A stretch of 64,000 nt of DNA from JBJXHC01 sp046160825 (GTDB taxonomy: Bacteria > Bacteroidota > Ignavibacteria > UBA10030 > UBA6906). The notes beneath the pieces are model-generated. The model searched no databases. It saw only the letters and a program-made list of their open reading frames with translations, and had not been told where the DNA came from. Position numbers and translations under genes: made by a program. How positions within the stretch are numbered: position 1 is the first letter of the stretch; each line of letters opens with the position of its first letter. Below are positions 25,241-34,085 of this stretch, piece by piece. The stretch is from contig JBJXHC010000126.1 of the NCBI GenBank assembly GCA_046160825.1, forward strand, positions 39,489 to 103,488. The letters are read 5' to 3'.

Positions 25241-25513
25241 CTACTCTACGACATCCAACCCATCCACCACGGCGACGATGATGCTATGCACGGGCACATC
25301 CGTGCGTTTGAGGATCTGCGCCGCTGCCTGACCCTCCTGCACGACGAGCACGGTGTCTCCCACGCCCGCACTCACAGTATCGAGCGCAAGCAAATCCCGT
25401 CCAAGCGGACTCCCATCCAACATGATCGGTTGGACCGTGAGGATTTTTTGATCCTTGAATGATTCTTTCTTTTGTGTGGCGACGATAGTGCCGGTAACTT
25501 TGCAAAGGAGCAT
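25241..25513 (-). CDS. EutN/CcmL-family microcompartment vertex (BMC-P) protein, isolated
   Basis: The 90-residue protein matches the EutN/CcmL fold: start MLLCKVTGTIVATQK, then ILTVQPIMLDG, ALDTVSAGVGDTVLVVQEGQAA and a hydrophobic end IVAVVDGLDVVE. In microcompartments these proteins form pentamers that cap shell vertices. No BMC-H or BMC-T shell gene and no encapsulated enzyme gene is visible in the window. It lies 14 bp after glmM and before dprA. Either the rest of the shell is elsewhere or the protein has another role. Confidence 0.88.
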   Translation of the reverse strand: MLLCKVTGTIVATQKKESFKDQKILTVQPIMLDGSPLGRDLLALDTVSAGVGDTVLVVQEGQAAAQILKRTDVPVHSIIVAVVDGLDVVE

Positions 25514-25527
25514 TGCTTCGGTTGTTC

Positions 25528-26949
25528 CTATGGATTTGGGATTTCAGATTTGAGATTTATGGACTGAGGGGATCTCAATCTGGCCTTATAAGATTCAACA
25601 ACGGTTTTGGCCTCCTCCATTGTTCTCGCCTCGGCAATCACTCTCACAATCGGCTCGGTGTTGGATTTCCGGAGGTGGACCCAGTGGTCAGGGAAGTCCA
25701 GTTTAAGTCCGTCGTCAGTATTCACTTTTGCTTTGCCGTTGACCGATGCTTGAACTCGTTTGAGTGCCTCTTCGGGTGAAGTAGCACCAAGCTCGATCTT
25801 TCCTTTTGCGATAGAGTATTGAGGAAGAGATGCTTTGAGTGCCGAGAGGGTGCCACCATGCTCAGCGAGGTATTGAAGAATCAGTCCGATCCCCACAATG
25901 GCATCCCTGCCAGAATGGATAGCCGGAAGAATTACTCCGCCGCTCCCTTCGCCACCAATGATTGCCCCGACCTCTTTCATCTTCCTGACAACATTCACTT
26001 CTCCGACCGGCGAGCGAAACACTTTCACCCCGTATTGTGCAGCGATATCATCAACTGCACGTGTGGTGCTGAGATTCACCACGACTGATGTTGAGAACGT
26101 ATGCCCCTTTTGTTTTTCCCTTTCAAGAACAAACTTTACTGCGGTGGCGATTGTGTATTCCTCGCCGTATGGTTCTCCTTTTTCATTGATCAGAACCAGT
26201 CGGTCCACGTCAGGGTCCACTGCGATACCGAGATCAGCGTTCTCCAGCTTCACGCGTTCACACAGTTCAGTGAGATTCTCGGGAACTGGCTCCGGCGGGT
26301 GAGCGAACACTCCTGTCATGTCGCAGTTCATCTCGATGACTTCACATCCGAACTCGCGCAACATATCGGGTACCATAATACCGCCGGCTGTGTTGACACA
26401 ATCCACCACGATCTTGAACTTCCGTGTTTGTATCCTGGAAATATCAATGTATGCCGAAGAGATCAGAGCATAAATATGTTTGCTGATCCATGAAGCATCG
26501 GGGTGTTGCCTCCCCATTTCATTCCAGGGCGCATAGGTGAATTTCCCCTGTCTGGCAATCGTCCAGAGTTCCTCGTTCTCTTCCTCATTCAGGAAAAGTC
26601 CGCTTGAAGCGAAGAACTTCATCCCGTTCCATTCCATCGGATTGTGGCTTGCCGTAACAGAGATTCCTCCGGTGGCGCGAGATTGCTCCACAGCAATGGC
26701 AATCGTCGGGGTGGATGCAATGCCGACAGCCCGTACGTTGACGCCCGCTGCGAGCAGCGTGGAAGAGATGATGTGTGTCAGGATCTTGCCCGTTGCACGA
26801 CCATCCCGACCAAGCACGACGACGGGTTGGCCTGTTGACCGGCGCTTGCAATACTCGGCAAACGCGGCCGAGTAGTTTACAACAGTTTCAGGGGTAAGGC
26901 TTTCGCCGAGTATTCCGCGGATGCCTGAGATGCTAGTCATAAGCGACAT
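25528..26949 (-). CDS. glmM: Phosphoglucosamine mutase / phosphohexomutase
   Basis: The 473-residue enzyme interconverts glucosamine-6-P and glucosamine-1-P for peptidoglycan and LPS precursors (phosphomannomutase is the alternative). Visible are the phosphoserine loop TASHNP (Ser101), the metal-binding loop DPDVD at 245-249, the sugar-binding GGEGSGG and the phosphate-binding RKSNTEP near the C-terminus. The last residues (SINLKSEIPNP) come from a low-complexity tract at about 25531-25557 and look like an added tail. It is the first gene of the minus-strand string glmM-eutN-dprA. Confidence 0.88.
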   Translation of the reverse strand: MSLMTSISGIRGILGESLTPETVVNYSAAFAEYCKRRSTGQPVVVLGRDGRATGKILTHIISSTLLAAGVNVRAVGIASTPTIAIAVEQSRATGGISVTASHNPMEWNGMKFFASSGLFLNEEENEELWTIARQGKFTYAPWNEMGRQHPDASWISKHIYALISSAYIDISRIQTRKFKIVVDCVNTAGGIMVPDMLREFGCEVIEMNCDMTGVFAHPPEPVPENLTELCERVKLENADLGIAVDPDVDRLVLINEKGEPYGEEYTIATAVKFVLEREKQKGHTFSTSVVVNLSTTRAVDDIAAQYGVKVFRSPVGEVNVVRKMKEVGAIIGGEGSGGVILPAIHSGRDAIVGIGLILQYLAEHGGTLSALKASLPQYSIAKGKIELGATSPEEALKRVQASVNGKAKVNTDDGLKLDFPDHWVHLRKSNTEPIVRVIAEARTMEEAKTVVESYKARLRSPQSINLKSEIPNP

Positions 26950-27124
26950 ATGATTTTCGATGTCCGAAAATGTGATCGAAAGACGAACGCTCCAGTCTCT
27001 GTCAAAATGTAGTCAAGCCACCGGCCAGAATCAAGGCAGCGCCTTGAAACTCTGCGATTTATTGGTTACGTTTTGGCAGAGTAGCGTCAGCTTCCGCGAT
27101 ATTGGCCGTCTCCTAACACCTTCT

Positions 27125-28057
27125 ATGAAGAACTCTTCACGCTGGAACATTACAATCATCGGGGCCGGGAAAGTCGGCAGTACGCTTGGACGCATTCTGG
27201 TTGAGAATGGGGAGAAGATCGTGTGCGTGGTCTCCCGCAGCCAGCGTTCAGCACGCTCTGCCGGACGCTTCCTGAAGTGCAAGACAACCACAACTTCACT
27301 CTCGGCTATTCCATCAAACACCAATCTCGTCTTCATTGCAACGCCACATGCGACAATAGAAAGCGTGGGAGCGGGTCTTGCAGAGTTGGAGCACCTGAAT
27401 TTCAATCGACTCTCTGTTTGCCATGCATCGGGTATGCTGACTGCTGCCGTGCTTTCACTTCTTGCAGCAAAAGGGGCAACGACGTTCTCTTTTCACCCGT
27501 TGCAAACATTCCCGCGGGATTTTGCACCCAAAGACATTGTGCCAACTGCGCGGAACATTTACTACGGAGTTGATGGCGATGCGAAAGGGCTGCGGGTTGC
27601 AAAACAATTTGCAAAGAAGCTCGAAGGCAAAGTCGTGGAGATTCCTCCCGAAATGCGCGCCTTGTATCATGCGACATGTGTCGTTGCATCAAACCATTTG
27701 ACGGCGTTACTTTTTATCATTGAGCAGATGTCAGCAAAACTTGGGCTGGATCGCCGGAAGTTTATTTCGGTGTTTGTGCCGATCATCAAGGCGACATTGA
27801 ATAATGTCGAGAAAGCAAGTCCGGCAAAGGCGCTGAGCGGACCTGTCGCGCGTGGCGGTGTTGAAACAGTCGGCGAGCACCTTGCTTCAATCAAACGCAG
27901 TGTGCCGGAACTATTGCCGTACTTCACAACTCTGACTGCCGAGACAATAAAACTTGCGCAACTGAAGGGATCGATCAGCAACAAGAACGTGGAAGCGATG
28001 GTTAAACTCATCCGGTCGTTCACCTCAAATTCTTCTTTACCTCAGGAGATCCATTGA
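27125..28057 (+). CDS. Rossmann-like/DUF2520 oxidoreductase-like protein
   Basis: A 310-residue protein. The N-terminal nucleotide-binding domain starts NITIIGAGKVGSTLG (GxGxxG) and continues with CVVSRSQRSA and FIATPHATIE. The C-terminal DUF2520 helical domain (about 150-300) has FSFHPLQTFP and VASNHLTALLF, resembling 6-phosphogluconate-dehydrogenase-like folds. The substrate is unknown. I prefer the ATG at 27125 (MKNSSRW) because the 55 codons upstream are not conserved-looking and the domain starts right after it. It is divergent from glmM. Its stop overlaps the start of the next gene. Confidence 0.85.
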   Translation: MKNSSRWNITIIGAGKVGSTLGRILVENGEKIVCVVSRSQRSARSAGRFLKCKTTTTSLSAIPSNTNLVFIATPHATIESVGAGLAELEHLNFNRLSVCHASGMLTAAVLSLLAAKGATTFSFHPLQTFPRDFAPKDIVPTARNIYYGVDGDAKGLRVAKQFAKKLEGKVVEIPPEMRALYHATCVVASNHLTALLFIIEQMSAKLGLDRRKFISVFVPIIKATLNNVEKASPAKALSGPVARGGVETVGEHLASIKRSVPELLPYFTTLTAETIKLAQLKGSISNKNVEAMVKLIRSFTSNSSLPQEIH

Positions 28058-29118
28058 AAGCATTGATCGCCAGTGGAGGCCGCGGCACTCGTCTTCGGCC
28101 CATCACCCACACGCAGAACAAACATCTCATCCCCATTGCCAATAAGCCGATACTCCACTATGCGATTGAGGCAGCCGTGAATGCGGGCATCAAGGAGATT
28201 GGCATCGTCCACAATGCCGACAGTCTCGAAGTCCCGAATGCAATCGGTGACGGTTCGCGCTGGGGGGCGAAGATCACGTACATTCCGCAGGAGACACCGG
28301 GCGGACTCTCACAAGTTGTCGCCCTTGCCGAACCGTTTATCGGCAACGACAGATTCATCTTCTATCTGGGCGACAATATGGTTGTCGGCGGTGTAAAACG
28401 ATTTGTTGATGAGTTTGAAAAGAGCGACTGCAATTGTTATCTCACGCTTTCAAAGGTGAGAGATCCTGAACGCTTTGGCGTGCCGGAGATTCGGAACGGA
28501 AAGATTATTGCCGTTGAAGAGAAGCCGAAGAAGCCGAAAAGCAATTTCGCCGTTGCGGGGATATACCTGTACGACAAGACCATCTTCGAAGCTGTCAAGG
28601 CAATCAAGCCAAGTGCGCGCGGCGAACTGGAAATCTCCGATGCTCACCAGTACCTCATCGACAAAGGGTACAAGATCGGCTACGCAGAAATCACCGGTTG
28701 GTGGAAGGATACCGGCAAGCCAGCCGACTTGCTCGAAGCCAACCGTCTCATCCTTGACAATATCACGCCTGATCATCAGGGCGAAGTGGATGCACAGTCC
28801 GTGATTGCAGGGAAAGTAGTGATTGGAAAAGGTGCGAAGATTATTAACAGCGTTGTACGCGGTCCGGCCATCATCGGCGATAATTGCGTTATAGAAGACG
28901 CGTATATCGGGCCGTTCACTTCCATCGGCAACAAAACGGTTGTGCGCAAGAGTGAGATTGAGTACAGCATCGTTCTTCGTGATTGCAAGATTCTTGATGT
29001 CCATATCCGCCTCGAAGGCAGTATCCTCGGCAATGACGTGGAAGTTGTTGAAGGGACTGGAAAGCCGCGGGTACACAGGTTCATGATCGGTGATCAAAGC
29101 CGGGTTGAAGTGGTTTGA
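28054..29118 (+). CDS. RmlA-like sugar-1-phosphate nucleotidyltransferase with beta-helix C-terminus
   Basis: The 354-residue protein has an N-terminal nucleotidyltransferase domain (1-235) with GGRGTRLRPITHTQNKHLIP, YLGDN and TGWWKDTGKP. A left-handed beta-helix C-terminus of hexapeptide repeats (about 245-345: GKVVIGKGAKIIN, VRGPAIIGDNCVIEDAYIGP) follows. This is the layout of the long glucose-1-phosphate thymidylyltransferases (StrD/RmlA2 type), which make NDP-sugars for surface glycans. The start is TTG at 28054 with AGGAG at 28044-28048; it overlaps the previous stop by four bases. Confidence 0.9.
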   Translation: MKALIASGGRGTRLRPITHTQNKHLIPIANKPILHYAIEAAVNAGIKEIGIVHNADSLEVPNAIGDGSRWGAKITYIPQETPGGLSQVVALAEPFIGNDRFIFYLGDNMVVGGVKRFVDEFEKSDCNCYLTLSKVRDPERFGVPEIRNGKIIAVEEKPKKPKSNFAVAGIYLYDKTIFEAVKAIKPSARGELEISDAHQYLIDKGYKIGYAEITGWWKDTGKPADLLEANRLILDNITPDHQGEVDAQSVIAGKVVIGKGAKIINSVVRGPAIIGDNCVIEDAYIGPFTSIGNKTVVRKSEIEYSIVLRDCKILDVHIRLEGSILGNDVEVVEGTGKPRVHRFMIGDQSRVEVV

Positions 29119-29173
29119 ACAATTATCAACAAACAACAAGCAATGAGTGTCCCGTCCTGGAAAGAAGTAGCAA

Positions 29174-29956
29174 ATGACATATCAGACATTATCATATTCC
29201 GTTGCTGACCGGATCGCCACCGTCACCATCAACCGTCCGGACAAGCTCAATGCCCTGAATGCTCAGGCGAAATCGGAATTGAAGGCCGTATTCACGGAGA
29301 TCAAATCGGACACGAATGTCGATGTTGTGATACTCACCGGGGCGGGCGAGAAATCATTTGTGGCGGGGACCGATATCGGTGAACTGACTGCGCTGAATGC
29401 CGTGACGGGTAAGGAATTCTCCGCCAACGGGCAGGAGGTTTTTGATGCCATAGAGAATCTTGGCAAACCGGTGATCGCCGTGGTGAATGGATACGCGCTT
29501 GGCGGTGGCTGCGAGCTTGCGCTGGCATGTCATATTCGCGTTGCAGCAGAGAACGCAAAGTTCGGTCAGCCCGAAGTAAATCTCGGCATCATTCCGGGCT
29601 ACGGAGGCACACAACGTCTCGCAAGGCTCATCGGCCGTGGTCGCGCAATGGAGATGATCCTCACCGGCAACCCGATCGAAGCACAGGAAGCTCTCCGCAT
29701 CGGCCTCGTGAACAAGCTTGTCCCGCAAGCAGAGTTGATGAATACCGCGAGTGCACTTGCCACCGCCATAGCCGGCAAGGGACAAATCGCAATCCGCATG
29801 GCGCTGAAGGCCGTGAACATGACAGAGGAAACGACACTGAGCGATGGTCAGCAATTGGAAGCATCGCTGTTCGGCGTCTGCTGCGACAGCGAGGATTTCA
29901 AAGAGGGAACGAAGGCGTTCCTCGAGAAACGCAAGCCTGCATTCAAAAACAAGTAG
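29174..29956 (+). CDS. Enoyl-CoA hydratase/crotonase family protein
   Basis: The 260-residue protein shows the crotonase fold: oxyanion-hole segments VAGTDIGEL and ALGGGCELALA, and the two glutamates expected for hydratase catalysis (E114 in CEL, E134 in QPEVNLG). It hydrates trans-2-enoyl-CoA in fatty-acid or butyryl/crotonyl-CoA metabolism. The exact acyl chain cannot be read from the sequence. No other beta-oxidation gene is adjacent. A small membrane-protein gene starts 1 base after the stop. Confidence 0.93.
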   Translation: MTYQTLSYSVADRIATVTINRPDKLNALNAQAKSELKAVFTEIKSDTNVDVVILTGAGEKSFVAGTDIGELTALNAVTGKEFSANGQEVFDAIENLGKPVIAVVNGYALGGGCELALACHIRVAAENAKFGQPEVNLGIIPGYGGTQRLARLIGRGRAMEMILTGNPIEAQEALRIGLVNKLVPQAELMNTASALATAIAGKGQIAIRMALKAVNMTEETTLSDGQQLEASLFGVCCDSEDFKEGTKAFLEKRKPAFKNK

Positions 29957-29957
29957 C

Positions 29958-30386
29958 GTGACGAAGCCCTCGCGAACAAAACTCATTCTTGCCGCCGCCC
30001 TTGCTGTTGTGGCGGCAGTTCTTTTTCTTCTTGATGCAACATTACCGGCCTCCATCGACCAGCGGGCGGAGATTGTTCGCGGTCAGTTGCCGGATATCAA
30101 CACAGCGGTGGACACTCTCTTGGCTCGCCACGGTATTGGTCGTGAGCGGGTGAAGACCTGGCAGGTGCAAACACCGGACAAGAAGTTCATCAGGGTGGAA
30201 CGCCGGGTCTATGTGCCGCCCGAGTTCGTGAGCGTTAAGTTCAACCACGATCTCAACAGGATGATGAGGGATTTTGGTGCCCTGGCTGTGGCGACCGAAC
30301 GGACAAAGGAGAACACTGTAACAATGCACATCAAGAAGGATGAACGGATTATTGAAAGCATTACGTTTGTGGTGAAGAACGAATAA
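29958..30386 (+). CDS. Small protein with one N-terminal membrane segment, unknown
   Basis: The 142-residue protein has a basic start (TKPSRTK) and one hydrophobic helix at about 8-25 (LILAAALAVVAAVLFLL), then a soluble alpha/beta domain with many charged residues (RVERRVYVPPEFVSVKFNHDLN, MHIKKDERIIES). I do not recognise the family. The GTG at 29958 lies one base after the crotonase stop, so it should be co-translated with it. The helix may be a signal anchor. The domain would lie in the periplasm. Confidence 0.6.
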   Translation: MTKPSRTKLILAAALAVVAAVLFLLDATLPASIDQRAEIVRGQLPDINTAVDTLLARHGIGRERVKTWQVQTPDKKFIRVERRVYVPPEFVSVKFNHDLNRMMRDFGALAVATERTKENTVTMHIKKDERIIESITFVVKNE

Positions 30387-30482
30387 CGTATGTTCACATT
30401 ATGAATATCCAATGTATAAACCAGTTTGAGGAGCAACACCATCAGCAACGATAAGTCAGCAAACCCAAAGAACACCGACACG

Positions 30483-31925
30483 ATGGAAAAAATCGTCTCA
30501 CTCAGCAAGAGACGTGGATTCGTGTTTCAATCAAGTGAGATTTATGGCGGACTCAACGGTTGCTGGGATTACGGCCCGTTGGGAGTCGAACTCCTCCGCA
30601 ATATCAAGGATGCGTGGTGGCAGGCGATGACATTCCGTGAGGATGTCGAAGGTCTCGATGCTTCGATCCTGATGCACCCGCGCGTATGGGAAGCCTCCGG
30701 TCACGTGGAGAACTTCACCGATCCGATGGTGGATTGCAAGTCCTGTAAGAGCCGCTATCGTCTCGATGTACTCTTCGACGAAACTTCACTCAAGAAAAAG
30801 AAGGAAGCGCTTCGTGAGTTACACCCCGGCAAGTTTGAGGGTCAGCAAAAAGATGAATTTATCGAAACCGAGTTCAACAAGATCGCCGAATCCACTCCAG
30901 GCTCTCTGCTCTCCTCTCTCGCCTGCCCCAACTGCGGTAACAAAGGCACCTTCACCGAAGCCCGTCAATTTAATCTCATGTTCAAGACGTTCGTCGGTCC
31001 GGTTGAAGAGGAGAGTGGCAGGGTTTTTCTAAGACCCGAGACAGCACAGGGTATCTTCGTCAATTTCCTGAATGTGCAGACTGCATCACGGCAGAAGCCG
31101 CCCTTCGGGATTGCCCAGATCGGCAAGGCATTCCGCAACGAGATCAATACAAAAAATTTTCTCTTCCGCACACGCGAGTTCGAGCAGATGGAAATGCAGT
31201 TCTTCGTCAAGCCCGGCTCCGATGTCGAGTGGTTTAATTATTGGAAAGAGGAACGGATGAACTGGTTCCTCGGTCTCGGCATGACCAAGGACAAACTCCA
31301 GTGGCACCAGCACGCACCGGACAAGCTTGCGCACTATGCCAAGGATGCATATGACATCGAATACAAATTTCCATTCGGTTGGGGAGAGATAGAAGGAATC
31401 CACAACCGCACGGACTTTGATCTTTCCCGACACGAGCAGTTCTCCGGCAAGGCGATGAAGTATTTTGATCCGGAGACGAAGGAGAAGTACCTTCCCTTCA
31501 TTATCGAAACATCTGCCGGTGCGAGCAGGTCGTTTATGGCGTTCCTTGTCGATGCATATCACGAAGAAGGCGCACCGGACGCAGATGGCAAGATGGAAAC
31601 CCGTGTTGTGCTGAGATTCAATCCCAAGCTTGCTCCGATCAAGGCGGCAATATTTCCTCTCGTAAATCGCGACGGCATGCCTGAGATTGCACAGAAACTT
31701 GAGAAAGACCTCCGTAAACAGTTCCGTGTTTTCTATGACGATAGTGGAGCTGTCGGTCGCCGCTACCGTCGTCAGGATGAAGTTGGTACGCCGTTTTGTA
31801 TTACCATCGACTCGCAAACATTGCAGGACCAAACTGGCACGGTGCGTGAAAGAGATTCGATGGTGCAAGAGCGGATCGGCATCGGGGCTGTTGCCGCCTA
31901 TATCCACGATAAGACCGGGATGTAG
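30483..31925 (+). CDS. glyS: Glycyl-tRNA synthetase, single-chain dimeric type
   Basis: A class II aminoacyl-tRNA synthetase of about 480 residues, starting EKIVSLSKRRGFVFQSSEIY with GGLNGCWDYGPLG and a C-terminal anticodon-binding domain (ending QERIGIGAVAAYIHDKTG). It is the alpha2 (archaeal/eukaryotic-like) GlyRS rather than the alpha2beta2 form. The start is unclear. The ATG at 30483 lacks a ribosome-binding site; a TTG lies at 30426. GAGGAG at 30428-30433 is placed for an ATC codon at 30441, which would give an N-terminus (I/M)SNDKSANPKN. I annotate the safe ATG. Confidence 0.93.
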   Translation: MEKIVSLSKRRGFVFQSSEIYGGLNGCWDYGPLGVELLRNIKDAWWQAMTFREDVEGLDASILMHPRVWEASGHVENFTDPMVDCKSCKSRYRLDVLFDETSLKKKKEALRELHPGKFEGQQKDEFIETEFNKIAESTPGSLLSSLACPNCGNKGTFTEARQFNLMFKTFVGPVEEESGRVFLRPETAQGIFVNFLNVQTASRQKPPFGIAQIGKAFRNEINTKNFLFRTREFEQMEMQFFVKPGSDVEWFNYWKEERMNWFLGLGMTKDKLQWHQHAPDKLAHYAKDAYDIEYKFPFGWGEIEGIHNRTDFDLSRHEQFSGKAMKYFDPETKEKYLPFIIETSAGASRSFMAFLVDAYHEEGAPDADGKMETRVVLRFNPKLAPIKAAIFPLVNRDGMPEIAQKLEKDLRKQFRVFYDDSGAVGRRYRRQDEVGTPFCITIDSQTLQDQTGTVRERDSMVQERIGIGAVAAYIHDKTGM

Positions 31926-31980
31926 CTGATCTCGTTCCAGTTCCCCGGTTGAAGATCAGCGGGTGATTCCATTTCCTTCC

Positions 31981-32132
31981 GGTAGTGCTAGTGTTTTGTG
32001 CTTGGGCTACGCGCTGCGGACCAACGAGGACGCCCGCCTGACCGGACGGGCAGGTTTGTCCTACTGCCTATAATCCGAGGAGTAGGTCAAGCGTCCCCGC
32101 TTGACCAAATGGGTCAAACTCTAGCACTACTC
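31981..32132. repeat. MITE-like dispersed repeat, copy B
   Basis: The 306-bp gap after glyS holds this 152-bp element and no gene. The ends are inverted repeats: GTGCTAGTGTTT near 31985-31996 and its partner AAACTCTAGCAC at 32117-32127. The internal stem is GGTCAAGC (32085-32092) / GCTTGACC (32099-32106). Read on the minus strand, the order of blocks (GTGCTAGAGTTT, GGTCAAGC, GACCTACTCCTC, GCGCGTAGCCCAAGC, TAGCACTACC) matches copy A at 11914-12045. Confidence 0.75.
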
Positions 32133-32231
32133 CTCCATCGGGAATTTGAACTTAGCCTCAATTTTCTTATCTTCATGCCGTCATCAGCCATGCAGTTGAT
32201 GGGTCTTTTGCGATTCACAGTTTAGGCGTGC

Positions 32232-33104
32232 ATGAAGGCATACTCCCTTGTTGTATTGATGATCGCGCTCACCATATTGTCGGCGTGTGGTGATAATATT
32301 CTCCAGAACCCGCAAAGCCAGAGTTCCATTTCCCCTCCACAAAATCTCAGAGCTTTTTCCGTCAACCAGTCCACCGTCAGCATTTCCTGGACGGCCAGTA
32401 CATCCGCGACCGACACGGCGTTTGCCGGTTATACAGTGTATTGGGGTACAAGGCAGGATACCGTTGGCGAAAGCGTGCTGAGTTATGTTATTGACTCTCT
32501 TGCAGGCGAGGTGACGGTAAGCGTCCGTTCCAGGATGCACACGGGCACCCTTAGCGACGCCGTCTCGATCAATTGCGCTCCGGCGGCACGGTTTGATGCT
32601 CCATCTCTCCTCACGGAATATTACAATACCGACCCAAGCAGACTTGCCGGCTTTGATGTCGGCGGGCAAAACAGCGACCCGTTGCGGTTTGCAATAAATG
32701 TTGCCGATCCTGCTGTGGCAGCGCAAATGGATTGTTACCTCTTTGGCGGCGAGGGGGAAATCGAGCTGCCTCTGGAACTGCGCAGTGCCAATGTCTTCTT
32801 CGGTCCGTGGAATGTGACACTCTTTTCGACCGTGTCCCATTCAAGCACATCGCTTGACTATCCTCTAGCCGCGTTCCCGGATGTTACAACGTTCACCGAG
32901 AACCATGTTGATCTTGAAAATAATACGATTTACTACGTGCGCGTTGTGGGCGACCAGGGTGGTGTAAATTACGCCCGCCTGCATGTTCGTCTGTTGGGAG
33001 GCAGCCAGCGGAACCGCAGCGTCGAGATACGAGTATCATTACAGCGGCTTCCGGGTGTACTATTTGCGTTTGTTCCAAGCGGAGATATTTTTTCTCTGCT
33101 CTAA
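32232..33104 (+). CDS. Putative FN3-like lipoprotein
   Basis: The 290-residue protein starts with a lipoprotein signal, with lipobox LSAC (Cys19, followed by GDN). Residues about 36-120 resemble a fibronectin type III module (SPPQNLRAFSVNQSTVSISW, YTVYWGT). The rest is beta-rich with no catalytic signature. The start has only a weak AGG ribosome-binding site. It is the first of two neighbouring lipoproteins with similar plan, in a plus-strand cluster of secreted proteins. The function is unknown. Confidence 0.78.
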   Translation: MKAYSLVVLMIALTILSACGDNILQNPQSQSSISPPQNLRAFSVNQSTVSISWTASTSATDTAFAGYTVYWGTRQDTVGESVLSYVIDSLAGEVTVSVRSRMHTGTLSDAVSINCAPAARFDAPSLLTEYYNTDPSRLAGFDVGGQNSDPLRFAINVADPAVAAQMDCYLFGGEGEIELPLELRSANVFFGPWNVTLFSTVSHSSTSLDYPLAAFPDVTTFTENHVDLENNTIYYVRVVGDQGGVNYARLHVRLLGGSQRNRSVEIRVSLQRLPGVLFAFVPSGDIFSLL

Positions 33105-33139
33105 TGTTCACATTCAATCACTTGTTGGGAGTACAAATA

Positions 33140-34078
33140 ATGTTGGTAAACATGATTGGTCGTGCGGCGGGGGTTATACTTGTTTGTTTGGTTATGTTTG
33201 TAGGATGTGAAAGCGACGATCCGACAGGGTCGGGCGATACGGCAATAGCTGGACCTTCAAGCTTGCTTGCGTATTCTGCAACGGAGACGTCCGTGGGATT
33301 GGCCTGGACACTCTCTCCTGATGAAGGACGTACTGACGTTCCTAATCCATCCTATACGATTCGAGTCAAAGATACCACAGGAGTTCTTCTTTCAACCTTG
33401 ACGGCAGTGAAGGGTCAATCAACCCTCACTGTTACAGGTTTGACAGAAGGGACGGTCTACTTATTTGTCATTCGCTTGAATGTGAATGCAGGAGTGGTAA
33501 GCAACGATTCATCGTCAGTGCGATGGTCGCCTGCCAAGCGAAGGGAAACGGAAGGCAGCGCGCCGATTCAGGTATTCGAAACAGCAAGCTCGAGTTTTCC
33601 GAGTGGCCTTGATGTGTTCAGCGCAGGATCAAATGGCCCGGTAACGCTTTCTCTCACCGGTGGTTCCAATTCTCTTATCGACCTTTACGTGTTCACCGAA
33701 GTCGGGACATCAGATTTGCTTATTCGCAGTGCCTCACTTTCATCTGTCATCGGAACGCCAAAGATCACACTCTTCTCCACCACGAGCCAGAATGCGGATG
33801 ATCTCAATAGCCCGCAAGCAGCTCCGCCTGCTCCCGCAACCTATAGCACACTCGAACTGAGAGTCTCCGCGGCAGCAGTTACGGTGGGCAAAATTTTCTT
33901 TGGCCGCACACAGGAAAATAATTACTTCCGGTTGCAAGTGGTGCGCAACAGCGGTTCGCTTATTTTTGGATCGTCGCCTGACCGATTCCTGACAGTGAGA
34001 ATTTCCTATCAGAGCACGGCCGGTAACCCGTACGCGATCACACATGGCGGTCCGGGACACATTGTCGTTCAAGAGTAG
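33140..34078 (+). CDS. Second FN3-like lipoprotein, similar in plan to the preceding gene
   Basis: The 312-residue protein has a hydrophobic leader ending in MFVGC (Cys22 as lipid site) and then a Ser/Thr-rich segment. An FN3-like module (about 35-125) contains SSLLAYSATETSVGLAWTLSP and TVTGLTEGTVY, and the C-terminal beta-rich half holds TPKITLFSTTSQ, similar to NVTLFSTVSHSS of the preceding protein. The ATG at 33140 has GGGAG eight bases upstream, so I prefer it to the longer frame from 33104. No enzymatic motif is seen. Confidence 0.78.
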   Translation: MLVNMIGRAAGVILVCLVMFVGCESDDPTGSGDTAIAGPSSLLAYSATETSVGLAWTLSPDEGRTDVPNPSYTIRVKDTTGVLLSTLTAVKGQSTLTVTGLTEGTVYLFVIRLNVNAGVVSNDSSSVRWSPAKRRETEGSAPIQVFETASSSFPSGLDVFSAGSNGPVTLSLTGGSNSLIDLYVFTEVGTSDLLIRSASLSSVIGTPKITLFSTTSQNADDLNSPQAAPPAPATYSTLELRVSAAAVTVGKIFFGRTQENNYFRLQVVRNSGSLIFGSSPDRFLTVRISYQSTAGNPYAITHGGPGHIVVQE

Positions 34079-34085
34079 GTGAACC

